Source: Chitinophaga sp. HK235 (GTDB lineage Bacteria; Bacteroidota; Bacteroidia; Chitinophagales; Chitinophagaceae). From it: a DNA stretch of 64,000 bases. Positions 52,802 to 60,979 of this stretch are shown here, in pieces. Numbering within the stretch: position 1 is the first letter of the stretch; each line of letters opens with the position of its first letter. The translations under genes and the position numbers were made by a program. The notes below the pieces were generated by a model. It saw only the letters and a list, made by a program, of their open reading frames with translations, was not told the origin of the DNA and ran no database searches. The DNA is taken from assembly GCF_018255755.1 (NCBI RefSeq), contig NZ_CP073766.1, forward strand, positions 6,074,501 to 6,138,500, given 5' to 3'.

Positions 52802-53749
52802 AGCATTTCTTAACATGTAGGTCACAATCTTGCAATTATCAATTTCCATTATAACCGCAATGGCGTTGATTTCGTGTTCTTGTCCATCAATGGTAAGCGT
52901 GTATTTGTCCTGCGGCGGTGGTGCTGGCTGAAATTCCCGGTAATCTAACCGCGTAAGATAATCCCGCAAGTCTAGCCCTCGGTCGCGCTCTGTTGCAGTG
53001 GCGCAACGTTCCAGCAAGTTAGATACCGTGACACTCGCAATACCGGCCAGCTCACGGGCTTTGTTGCTCCATAGGATAAAGGCCCGGCCATCCGCTCTGC
53101 CGGCAAGCGCCTGACACCGTTCAGTAGTAAGGTAAGACAGACTACCAGCTGCCAGCCAAACAAAAGCCGAAAGGTATATACTTGCGACGATAGCCGTTGC
53201 CGGTGCTTCTACAATAGCTGCCGGCTTACCTGTATTCTCTGTTAAAAGATGTTCTCCATACATGCAGCTGGCGAAGCTTCCGCTTTGTTCCAAATAAGCA
53301 GACAACCAGCCGGGAAGGCTCTCCTCTTTCGATTCATGGTTGTACTTTAAAATACTGTGTATCCATGTTGTTCGGGAACTATTATCCTTTGATTTGGCAG
53401 TATGACCGGTATGATCAAACTGTTTTACCTGTGCGGCCCTTACATTGCCGGATATATCAATCCACCAAAATACTGTAGCTCCCGGCCAGCGGTTTCCGGA
53501 CGTATCTATCTGGTATCGTTGAATCAGTTCGTTGGTTATGTCAGTGCCGAAAAGAGAACGGAGGTAGGTAATAAATCGATTTGCCTCATAACACGAAATA
53601 TTGTTTTCTCTTTTCTCCGTTTTATTTGGCTTCCTCCTGAAAGCCTTGTCCGGTAAAGAAAAACGCCCAACCTTAGTAAAATCAAAATTGGGCGAATTAA
53701 ATAAAAAGTGACCCCTTCGGTACGTTTTTCGAACTTTTTTATGGAAGAT
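52766..53749 (-). pseudogene. 5'-truncated DUF6371-type (toprim/primase-like) mobile-element gene
   Basis: The frame is open for about 328 codons from 53749 to the stop at 52766. It contains no ATG or GTG before a TTG at 53305, so the gene has lost its start. The translation reads ISCYEANRFITYLRSLFG, VFWWIDISGNVRAAQVKQFD, TTWIHSILKY, then CMYGEHLLTENTGKPAAIVEAPATAI, SAFVWLAAGSLSYL, RAFILWSNKA and DLRDYLTRLDYREF. This matches the order of DUF6371-type proteins of Bacteroidota mobile elements: a toprim-like fold with the VEAP.TAI motif. Their N-terminal zinc-finger part is missing. The TTG-initiated 179-residue product would be partial. The upstream end abuts a duplicated tRNA-Lys flank. Confidence 0.6.
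53592..53716. repeat. degenerate copy of the tRNA-Lys 3' flank and terminator
   Basis: This stretch is related to 55615-55740. Both contain GTAAA(A)GAAAA-C-CCCAACC, a hairpin, TTGGG, GAATTAA and AAGTGACCC, the last being the 3' end of tRNA-Lys in the intact copy. The hairpin (53664-53694) has stem CGCCCAA/TTGGGCG against CACCCAA/TTGGGTG in the other copy, a compensated change. Beyond GTGACCC the tRNA match breaks down, apart from a TCGAAC. Confidence 0.6.
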
Positions 53750-53880
53750 TTAAAGAGGCTTGCAAGCTGGGTACAGATGGCTCTATAACCCAACCTATAG
53801 CTGCGTGTTTTCAATAGCACAATGAATCTAACGCAGTAAGTATACTTTAAATTTGGTGGCGACTATGCCAGTCACTCAAA

Positions 53881-54672
53881 CTACAACGTTCTCAACACCC
53901 CACCATCGGCCCTTAGAGAGGCGCCGTTGATGGCGGAAGACAATGGGCTGGCTAAATATGCCGCCAGGCTGGCTATTTCAGCAGGTTCGATAAAACGTCC
54001 CAGCAATGAGTGCGGATTGGTACTTTGTATGATCTGTTCCTTTATCACCCCCACAGGCTGTTGATGTAGCGCTGCCAGATGTTCCGTCGCAGACGCAACA
54101 CCTTCCGAGTAAGCAGGACCTCCCAGGATTGTATTGACTGTTACCGCTGTACCTTTGGTGAGTTTTGACAACCCGTTACCCAGGGCCAGCATAGCAGCTT
54201 TCGTGACACCGTAATGAATCATATTGCCCGGAATATTCATGCCTGACTCGCTGCTGATAAAAATAATCCGACCCCAATTCCGGGACAGCATCCCTTGTAA
54301 TACTTGCCTGGAGAGCCTTACCGCACTCATCACATTCACCTGGAAAATATCATTCCACTCATCGTCTGTTGTCGACTCAAAATCTCTTAATCCAAATACG
54401 CCTGCATTGTTGACCAGTATATCCACTGCAGGCAACTGCCGTAACAGGTTTTCTGTCTCTTCCGGGATGCTGAGATCCGCCGCCCATCCGCTGATGGCTG
54501 CCGTTGGAAATTCCGTCCGGAGTTTTTGCACCGTGATGTCCACTTTAGCGGATGTTCTTCCATGAAGTATCACCTCCGCACCTTCCTGTAGCAGCTGCCG
54601 GGCAATGGCAAATCCTATTCCCTGGGTAGAGCCGCTGATAAAGGCTGTCTTACCGCTTAATTGTAAATCCAT
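53881..54672 (-). CDS. SDR-family oxidoreductase
   Basis: A 263-residue short-chain dehydrogenase/reductase, NAD(P)-dependent, cytoplasmic. The cofactor motif is GSTQGIG (14-20), with ILVNNAG at 85-91. The catalytic set is Ser140/141 (FISSES), Tyr154 and Lys158 (YGVTK). The late motif FIEPAEIASLAAYLAS and GASLRADGGV close the classical SDR fold. The substrate is unknown. It lies 44 bp downstream of a TetR gene on the same strand, and a TGTAATGATTGTTACA palindrome sits directly upstream of its start, matching a site before tetR. So it is very likely repressed by that TetR. Confidence 0.93.
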   Translation of the reverse strand: MDLQLSGKTAFISGSTQGIGFAIARQLLQEGAEVILHGRTSAKVDITVQKLRTEFPTAAISGWAADLSIPEETENLLRQLPAVDILVNNAGVFGLRDFESTTDDEWNDIFQVNVMSAVRLSRQVLQGMLSRNWGRIIFISSESGMNIPGNMIHYGVTKAAMLALGNGLSKLTKGTAVTVNTILGGPAYSEGVASATEHLAALHQQPVGVIKEQIIQSTNPHSLLGRFIEPAEIASLAAYLASPLSSAINGASLRADGGVLRTL

Positions 54673-54683
54673 AAATATATTTT

Positions 54684-54699
54684 TGTAATGATTGTTACA
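54684..54699. promoter_or_regulatory. TetR operator TGTAATGATTGTTACA upstream of SDR
   Basis: A 16-bp palindrome 12 bp before the SDR start, matching the site at 55307-55322 in 14 of 16 positions. Confidence 0.65.
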
Positions 54700-54716
54700 T
54701 AATTAAACAAAAAATT

Positions 54717-55298
54717 TTAGCGCAGTATGCTCAGTTGCATTTCGATGAGCTCCTTCAGCTTTACTTTATGAGGGTGCATTCGTCTGGTTACATTGAGACC
54801 GTTCCAGCAGGTAATTAAATATCTACCTAAAACGGCAGCATCCGCAGGATTGGTAACAGCGCCTGTACGCTGGGCTTCCCGGATGGTGTCAGTAAACATT
54901 TTTTCTACATCCTTTAATATACTAACGGCTTCCGCTTCCAGGTCGTTATCGATAAAAGCCAGTGCTGTTACCGTATTGGCCACAATACATCCCCTCAGGT
55001 GTGTATGCTCGTCTGCCAATGCCACACTGCGGAAAAAGTCCCTGATCAGATCCATCGGCGAAACACATTGTTTCAATTCCTTCTTAAACGCCTGGAAAGC
55101 CTCCCGTCGCTGCTGCAGCGCCTTTGAAAAAAGTTCCTTTTTACCGCCCCTGAATGTGTTGTACAAACTACCGCTACCCATCTGTGTAGCGTTTTGCAGG
55201 TCCTGCAAAGACGTAGCGCTGTAACCCTTTTCCCAGAATACTTCCTGGGCTTTGAGCACCACCGCATCATTATCATATGTAGCTGGTCTCCCTCTCAT
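54717..55298 (-). CDS. TetR/AcrR-family repressor
   Basis: About 193 residues from the ATG at 55298 (MRGRPATYD). The open frame extends 18 codons upstream, but MRGRP is the normal family start and the operator would otherwise lie inside the gene. The HTH is at about 10-55 (VLKAQEVFWEKGYSATSLQDLQNATQMGSGSLYNTFRGGKKELF). The C-terminal ligand domain has LRGCIVANTVTALAF. This is the branch that often controls a neighbouring oxidoreductase gene. Two matched palindromes, before itself and before the SDR, support autoregulation and control of the SDR. Confidence 0.9.
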   Translation of the reverse strand: MRGRPATYDNDAVVLKAQEVFWEKGYSATSLQDLQNATQMGSGSLYNTFRGGKKELFSKALQQRREAFQAFKKELKQCVSPMDLIRDFFRSVALADEHTHLRGCIVANTVTALAFIDNDLEAEAVSILKDVEKMFTDTIREAQRTGAVTNPADAAVLGRYLITCWNGLNVTRRMHPHKVKLKELIEMQLSILR

Positions 55299-55306
55299 TT
55301 TATTTC

Positions 55307-55322
55307 TGTAATGATCGATACA
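55307..55322. promoter_or_regulatory. TetR operator TGTAATGATCGATACA upstream of tetR
   Basis: A 16-bp palindrome 8 bp upstream of the tetR start at 55298, matching the site before the SDR gene (54684-54699). Confidence 0.65.
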
Positions 55323-55733
55323 AAAATAATAATCCGGATGATTATTATCCAAAATTTTCTTTTATCCTGCGTAAATATTACTCGATCAAGATAATAAACG
55401 GGAAAATTTCTATCCTTAGCCTTGCTGATGGACACGCATGACGAACGGAATAGCAACATTATTTTTAATGCTCCGGATCCTTAGCCGCAGCTTATAAATA
55501 CTGATGAATCAAGTAGCTGTTGGATTTACAATTACCCAGGCACACAAATTGTTTTCAAGTTGGCAGGTTAGCGATTTCCATGCGTCCCCAACTTTTTAGG
55601 GGTACATGTTGGGGTACACGGAAATTTAATCTTTCTTTATCTCTCTTTATTTCCTTTTCTGTGGAAACAAACCACCAGTAAAAGAAAACACCCAACCTCA
55701 GTAAAACTAAGATTGGGTGAATTAAGTTTCAAG
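55323..55733. other. intergenic region between tetR and tRNA-Lys
   Basis: About 410 bp without a gene. It has a short direct repeat GGGGTACATGTTGGGGTAC at 55599-55617. From 55615 on lies the tRNA-Lys downstream flank that is duplicated at 53592-53716. A hairpin (55689-55719, stem CACCCAA/TTGGGTG) followed on the minus strand by TTTTCTTTT is the tRNA terminator. Nothing else was found. Confidence 0.5.
55689..55719 (-). terminator. terminator of tRNA-Lys
   Basis: On the minus strand CACCCAA..TTGGGTG forms the stem, with further pairing inside, followed by TTTTCTTTT. It lies 15 bp downstream of the tRNA. Confidence 0.75.
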
Positions 55734-55806
<73 letters not shown>

Positions 55807-55949
55807 AAAAAATCGATGCCAACAAATTTAACTGTTCTGCAGCATATTTATGTAGTTTATTTAATTAAATTTGGTAAGATGGTAAAATGTGGATAAAAAT
55901 CCATCATCTTGATAATCTAACCGTTAGCTCATTATAAAATTATTTTTTC

Positions 55950-57128
55950 ATGCAAGAAGCGTACATAGTAGCTGGATACCGCACTGCGGTGGGAAAAGCT
56001 AAAAGGGGCGGATTTCGTTTTTACAGGCCTGATGACCTGGCAGTAGATGTTATTTCCGGTTTGCTGAAATCTGTTCCGCAGCTGGACCCAAAGCGGGTGG
56101 ACGACCTGATCGTTGGTAATGCTGTCCCTGAAGCAGAACAAGGCCTGCAGATAGGCCGCATGATCTCTGTCAGAGCACTGGGCATCGATATCCCGGGAAT
56201 GACGGTCAACCGTTACTGCGCCTCCGGCCTCGAAACAATCGCTATTGCAACCGCTAAAATACAATCAGGGATGGCCGACTGTATCATCGCAGGTGGTACA
56301 GAAAGTATGAGCCTGGTGCCTGTGGCAGGCTGGAAAACTGTGCCCAACTATACTGTGGCCAGCACCACTCCTGATTATTATATAGGCATGGGACTCACCG
56401 CTGAAGCAGTGGCCAATGAATATAAAGTGAGCCGCCAGGACCAGGATGAGTTCTCTTTTAATTCCCACCAGAAAGCCATACGCGCCATTAAGGAAGGTTA
56501 TTTCAAATCCGGTATACTCCCCATCTCAGTGGATGAAGTATATGTGGATGAAAAAGGAAAAAAACAAAAACGTTCCTTTACGGTAGATACCGATGAAGGA
56601 CCACGTGCCGACACCTCAATGGACGCACTGGCTAAATTAAAACCTGTTTTCGCCGCCGGTGGTTCTGTTACTGCTGGTAATTCCTCCCAGACATCTGACG
56701 GCGCTGCCTTTGTGATTGTGATGAGCGAGAAAATGGTGAACGAGCTGAGACTGAAGCCCATAGGCCGGTTAGTGTCCTGTGTATCTGCGGGGGTGCATCC
56801 CCGTATTATGGGTATTGGCCCGGTTGCGGCTATACCAAAAGCATTGCAGCGTGCCGGTAAAACGCTTCAGGACATAGATCTCGTTGAACTGAACGAAGCT
56901 TTCGCCTCACAGTCTATTGCAGTGATCCGCGAACTGGGTATCAATCCTGATATTGTAAATATCAACGGCGGTGCTATCGCACTGGGACACCCACTGGGAT
57001 GTACCGGCGCCAAACTCACCGTACAATTACTCGGTGATATGAAACGTTTGAAGAAAAAATACGGCATCGTTACCGCCTGCGTAGGAGGCGGACAAGGTAT
57101 TGCCGGAATTATTGAGAATATCGACTGA
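55950..57128 (+). CDS. acetyl-CoA acyltransferase (thiolase)
   Basis: A 392-residue thiolase, the last step of fatty-acid beta-oxidation (or, in reverse, acetoacetyl-CoA formation). The nucleophile Cys90 is in VNRYCASGLETI, His347 in GGAIALGHPLGCTGAK and the acid/base Cys377 in TACVGGGQG. The EAYIVAGYRTAVGKAKRGGF N-terminus and the full length fit FadA-type trifunctional-complex beta subunits. No FadB-like gene is in the window. It stands alone, between the tRNA-Lys and a strong terminator. Confidence 0.95.
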   Translation: MQEAYIVAGYRTAVGKAKRGGFRFYRPDDLAVDVISGLLKSVPQLDPKRVDDLIVGNAVPEAEQGLQIGRMISVRALGIDIPGMTVNRYCASGLETIAIATAKIQSGMADCIIAGGTESMSLVPVAGWKTVPNYTVASTTPDYYIGMGLTAEAVANEYKVSRQDQDEFSFNSHQKAIRAIKEGYFKSGILPISVDEVYVDEKGKKQKRSFTVDTDEGPRADTSMDALAKLKPVFAAGGSVTAGNSSQTSDGAAFVIVMSEKMVNELRLKPIGRLVSCVSAGVHPRIMGIGPVAAIPKALQRAGKTLQDIDLVELNEAFASQSIAVIRELGINPDIVNINGGAIALGHPLGCTGAKLTVQLLGDMKRLKKKYGIVTACVGGGQGIAGIIENID

Positions 57129-57153
57129 TTTTCGTAATACATTATAGCTCAAG

Positions 57154-57181
57154 GCCGCAGGATATTTCCTGCGGCTTTTTT
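57154..57181 (+). terminator. intrinsic terminator after thiolase
   Basis: GCCGCAGGA pairs with TCCTGCGGC (57154-57162 with 57167-57175) around TATT, followed by T6. Confidence 0.88.
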
Positions 57182-57286
57182 GATGCCTGCCCCTATTATT
57201 TTAATATAATTTAATCAGGATGAATTAAAATTTTTGCTAATTTGGCTGAATAATAGGCTATCTCCCTATCTCAACCATATCGCTTT

Positions 57287-58909
57287 ATGGATCGCAGACA
57301 ATTCCTGACCTTATCGCCCTCTCGTGCTGCACGTAACAGCAAAGCTGTTGTTCGTACTGCTACCGGGCTTACTCCTTATACCGGCAGTTGGGGTACCCAA
57401 CAGCTGATACATCTGCTCAAACGTACCACTTTCGGTGCTTCTCCCGAAAACATCAAAGCCCTCAAAGGAATGGGTATGCAGCAGGTGGTGGATACACTCC
57501 TCACTGCGCAGGCTGATCCTGTTCCGCCGGTGAACAACTACGGTACAGACAGTACAGGCGTGGCTTCCGGCGCTACCTGGGTTAGGGCCGCTATGGGCGA
57601 CGATATGCTGGAAAGAAAACGAATCGCCTCCTATAAAGCCTGGTGGGTAGGGCAGATGATAGGCCAACAGGCAAGTATACACGAAAAAATGGTGCTCTTC
57701 TGGCATAATCACTTCGTGACGGAAACGAGTATGGTCAATGATAGCCGTTTTATCTACCAGTACAATCTCACCCTTCGCCATTATGCATTGGGCAACTTTA
57801 AGGCACTCGCCAAAGCTGTGACACTGGATCCTGCTATGCTGGTGTACCTCAACGGTTACCTCAACTCCAAAGGAGCAGCCGATGAGAACTATGCCCGCGA
57901 ACTACACGAGCTTTTTACCGTCGGTAAAGGTCCGGATTCTCACTATACGGAAGATGATGTAAGAGCTACAGCCCGCGTACTGACAGGCTTCCGCGTAGAT
58001 CGCAGCGCCATCGTCAGCACTTTTAATACTACACAACACGATATCACCAATAAACAATTCTCCGGCTTCTATGGCAACAAGGTCATCTCCGGTAAAACCG
58101 GCCCGGATGGCGCCACTGAAGTAGACGACCTGTTGACGATTATCTTCGCACAACCGGAAGTGGCTAAATTTATCTGTCGTAAGTTGTACCGCTTCTTTGT
58201 ATACTACGATATAGACCAGGCCACGGAAGATAATGTGATCCTGCCACTGGCAGAGATCTTCCGCAGCAGTGGATACGATATCAAAGTAACACTCAATGCA
58301 CTGTTTACCAGTGAACATTTCTTTGATCCGCTCAATATGGCCTGCCTGATCAAAAGCCCGGTGGACTTTTGTATTGGAATGTGCCGGGAGTTTGGTATTG
58401 TTTTTCCGACTGACTACACCACGCAGTACCAACGCTGGGGTGACCTGCACAACATCATGATACTGATGCTGCAAAACCTGGGTGACCCTCCACTGGTAGC
58501 CGGCTGGGAGGCCTACTATCAGGAGCCTGCCTTCCATGAGCTGTGGATCAATACCGCCACCCTGCCAAAGCGGAATCAGTTGAGCGATGGTATGATCACC
58601 ACGGGTTATAAAAATGTAAAAATAGATCCGCTGGCTTTTGCTGATAAATTGTCCAACCCCGGCGATCCGGTAGCATTGGTCAATGATTCGCTGGATATAC
58701 TTTATCGTGTAGGCGTTTCCGATAATGTGAAGACTTTCCTGAAAGACACCATCCTGCTGGCCGGACAAAGTACCAACGGCTACTGGACAAGTGCCTGGAA
58801 CAATTATAAATCCAATCCCGGGGATGCGGCCAACACGAAAGAAGTGACGAATCATCTGCAGGCGCTGTACAAATACATCATGAACCTTTCGGAATACCAA
58901 TTATCCTGA
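57287..58909 (+). CDS. DUF1800 family protein
   Basis: A 540-residue protein of the DUF1800 family, usually exported and found next to DUF1501. The start MDRRQFLTLSPSRAAR carries a twin-arginine-like motif without a strong hydrophobic stretch. Family motifs: QQLIHLLKRTTFGASPENIKAL (about 38-59), MVLFWHNHFVTE (about 134-145), ALGNFKALAKAVTLDPAMLVYLNG (about 165-188), NYARELHELFTVG (about 203-215) and FICRKLYRFFVY. The biochemical function is unknown. It is 18 bp upstream of the DUF1501 gene and clearly one operon; the pair is common in Bacteroidota and Planctomycetes. Confidence 0.9.
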   Translation: MDRRQFLTLSPSRAARNSKAVVRTATGLTPYTGSWGTQQLIHLLKRTTFGASPENIKALKGMGMQQVVDTLLTAQADPVPPVNNYGTDSTGVASGATWVRAAMGDDMLERKRIASYKAWWVGQMIGQQASIHEKMVLFWHNHFVTETSMVNDSRFIYQYNLTLRHYALGNFKALAKAVTLDPAMLVYLNGYLNSKGAADENYARELHELFTVGKGPDSHYTEDDVRATARVLTGFRVDRSAIVSTFNTTQHDITNKQFSGFYGNKVISGKTGPDGATEVDDLLTIIFAQPEVAKFICRKLYRFFVYYDIDQATEDNVILPLAEIFRSSGYDIKVTLNALFTSEHFFDPLNMACLIKSPVDFCIGMCREFGIVFPTDYTTQYQRWGDLHNIMILMLQNLGDPPLVAGWEAYYQEPAFHELWINTATLPKRNQLSDGMITTGYKNVKIDPLAFADKLSNPGDPVALVNDSLDILYRVGVSDNVKTFLKDTILLAGQSTNGYWTSAWNNYKSNPGDAANTKEVTNHLQALYKYIMNLSEYQLS

Positions 58910-58927
58910 TTCCTGAAAAACCTTTCT

Positions 58928-60508
58928 ATGAAAAGAAGAGACTTCCTCAAATATACAGCCCCTGCAGCGATACTGCCAACGATTATCAATGGCTTCTCTA
59001 TCAAAGCTTTTGCAAACTCCCCTATGCTGGCAGCCCTGAATAGTGCTGCTGATAACGATCATGTGCTGGTGATGATACAGCTTACAGGAGGAAATGATGG
59101 TCTTAACATGGTCATCCCCCTGGATATTTATGGTAAATACCAGGCTGCCCGTACCAACATCGCTATTCCGGAAGGGAAAGTGCTGCGCCTGGATAACTAT
59201 GTCAAATCAGGACTGCATCCCGCCATGAAAGGACTGCAGCAGCTGTACAATGATGGAAAAGTCAGTCTCATTCAGAGTGTAGGTTATCCTTCTCCCAATT
59301 TTTCCCACTTCAGGGCTACAGACATATGGCTCACTGGTTCAGATTCCAATGAGGTACTGTCTGCCGGTTGGGGAGGCCGTTATCTCGATACAAAATACCC
59401 TGGACCGCAGGACAGCTATCCTAATGCAGACAACCCCGATCCGCTGGCGATACAGATAGGCTCTATCGTTTCTCCGGCTTTCCAGGGTGCAGAAGCCAGC
59501 AGAGGGATGGCCATTACCAGCGCTACTGATTTTTATAATCTGATTGATGGGGTGATGGACCCTGTCCCGAATACCAAAGCAGGAAAAGAACTGGAATATA
59601 TCCGCCTGATTGCTAAACAGACGAATAGTTATGAAAAGGCGATCAAGTCGGCTGCATCCAAAATCACCGCCCAGGGCGCTTATCCGGCCAACAACTATCT
59701 GGCAGATCAGCTGAAGATAGTAGCCCGCCTCGTCGCTGGCGGCCTCAAAACCCGCATGTATATGGTGAGCACCGGTGGCTTTGATACCCATGCGAGCCAG
59801 ACAGAATCCGGAGATACTACGCTGGGTGGCCACGCCAAACTCCTCGGCGGTGTCTCCGATGCTATTAAAGCCTTTATGGACGACCTCAAAGGCTTGAAAG
59901 CCTCCCGTAGGGTGGTAGGTATGACTTTCTCTGAATTCGGCCGCCGTATCAAATCCAATTTCAGTATGGGTACAGACCATGGCGCTGCCGCACCCATGAT
60001 CGTTTTCGGGGATTATGTCATGCAGGGTGTGCTGGGTAATTCCCCCGCTATCCCCGATGCTACTACAGTAGCAGATAACGTGCCCATGCAGTACGACTTC
60101 CGTTCTGTATATGCCTCTATCCTGGAACAATGGTTCTGTGTAGATCAGACCGATCTGAACAAAATACTGCAGAAAGACTACCAGCGCCTGCCATTGATCA
60201 GTGGCGTGGCCTGCGGTGTTATTACCGGCCTGCCCGATATTAATAATGATGATAAACATCTGATCACCAACAGTCCTAATCCATTCACGAACGCCACCAC
60301 CATTACCTATATTACCGGTAACGGTAATACCTTGATTCAGATTTTCGATACCATGGGCCGGCTGGTAAGTGTGCCTGTCAATAAAACACATTCTCCAGGG
60401 ACCTATACCATTACTTTTGATGCAGAATATCTGCCTACCGGCGTGTATTACGCCCGTTTCCAAAATGGTTCTGTTCAACAGGTGAGGCCAATGCTGAAAG
60501 TTAAGTAA
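58928..60508 (+). CDS. DUF1501 family protein with T9SS C-terminal sorting domain
   Basis: A 526-residue exported protein. The N-terminus MKRRDFLKYTAPAAILPTIIN is a Tat-type signal. The DUF1501 core has VLVMIQLTGGNDGLNMVIP (about 46-64), YPSPNFSHFRATDIW (about 120-134), STGGFDTHASQ (about 280-290) and VVGMTFSEFGRRIKSN with GTDHGAAAPMIVFGD (about 330-360), the sulfatase-like alkaline-phosphatase-superfamily pattern. A T9SS sorting tail begins near SPNPF (about 450): LIQIFDTMGRLVSVPVN ... GVYYARFQNG. So it crosses the outer membrane by type IX secretion. Role unknown; partner of the DUF1800 protein. Confidence 0.9.
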   Translation: MKRRDFLKYTAPAAILPTIINGFSIKAFANSPMLAALNSAADNDHVLVMIQLTGGNDGLNMVIPLDIYGKYQAARTNIAIPEGKVLRLDNYVKSGLHPAMKGLQQLYNDGKVSLIQSVGYPSPNFSHFRATDIWLTGSDSNEVLSAGWGGRYLDTKYPGPQDSYPNADNPDPLAIQIGSIVSPAFQGAEASRGMAITSATDFYNLIDGVMDPVPNTKAGKELEYIRLIAKQTNSYEKAIKSAASKITAQGAYPANNYLADQLKIVARLVAGGLKTRMYMVSTGGFDTHASQTESGDTTLGGHAKLLGGVSDAIKAFMDDLKGLKASRRVVGMTFSEFGRRIKSNFSMGTDHGAAAPMIVFGDYVMQGVLGNSPAIPDATTVADNVPMQYDFRSVYASILEQWFCVDQTDLNKILQKDYQRLPLISGVACGVITGLPDINNDDKHLITNSPNPFTNATTITYITGNGNTLIQIFDTMGRLVSVPVNKTHSPGTYTITFDAEYLPTGVYYARFQNGSVQQVRPMLKVK

Positions 60509-60528
60509 TGCAAAATAAATGCAGCGTT

Positions 60529-60558
60529 GTTGCAAATGGGTAAAGTTTATTACCTTTG
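60529..60558 (+). promoter_or_regulatory. promoter with -33 GTTG and -7 TACCTTTG
   Basis: GTTG at 60529-60532 and TACCTTTG at 60551-60558 are separated by 18 bp, close to the Bacteroidota TTTG-N19-TANNTTTG pattern. It lies just downstream of the DUF1501 stop and would drive the small His/Cys protein and the TonB receptor. It overlaps the upstream ATG at 60519, which argues that the real start of the next gene is further downstream. Confidence 0.6.
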
Positions 60559-60563
60559 CTGCT

Positions 60564-60896
60564 GTGTATAAAAACTACATACAAAGAGTATTAGCTATCA
60601 TCCTGCTGGGGGTATTTACATTTAATACGCTCCCACGGGAATTTATACACGCATTTGCCGGTCACCATGATACTCAGGACGAGCGTTGTCCGGTCGGCGG
60701 AATAACGATTTCAGAGCCACACCGCCACTGCGAATTTCTGCAGATAGGGGTGGAGCCTTACGAGCAATATACCACAACCTTTATCGCACCGGTATGGCTG
60801 GTGATTTGGGTCTTTCATCCGAAGGACCTGCCGGAAACCAGCTATGATACTTACCGGGATCTTTCTCCCAGAGCGCCTCCATCCGGAATCGCCTGA
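60564..60896 (+). CDS. small His/Cys-rich exported protein, probable metal-linked
   Basis: About 110 residues from GTG 60564 (VYKNYIQRVLAIILLGVFTF), chosen because the ATG at 60519 lies before the promoter; the start remains uncertain. The signal-like helix is followed by FIHAFAGHHDTQDERC, then EPHRHCEFLQIGV, and an aromatic C-terminus. The clustered His/Cys/Asp pattern H-HDT...C...HRHC suggests metal binding (Zn or Cu). Similar short proteins precede TonB receptors in other Bacteroidota. It is 83 bp upstream of such a receptor. Confidence 0.6.
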   Translation: MYKNYIQRVLAIILLGVFTFNTLPREFIHAFAGHHDTQDERCPVGGITISEPHRHCEFLQIGVEPYEQYTTTFIAPVWLVIWVFHPKDLPETSYDTYRDLSPRAPPSGIA

Positions 60897-60979
60897 TTTC
60901 TTCTATACACTGCACTGTTACCTGGTTGTCATAACCAGCCGGTGGTATTTATTGTTTCCTTATTTCTTATTCGTCAATT

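Noticed and set aside
53536..53820. 94-codon minus-strand ORF overlapping the DUF6371 remnant
   Set aside because: It is a different frame over the tRNA-flank duplication; the remnant frame carries the recognisable protein sequence.
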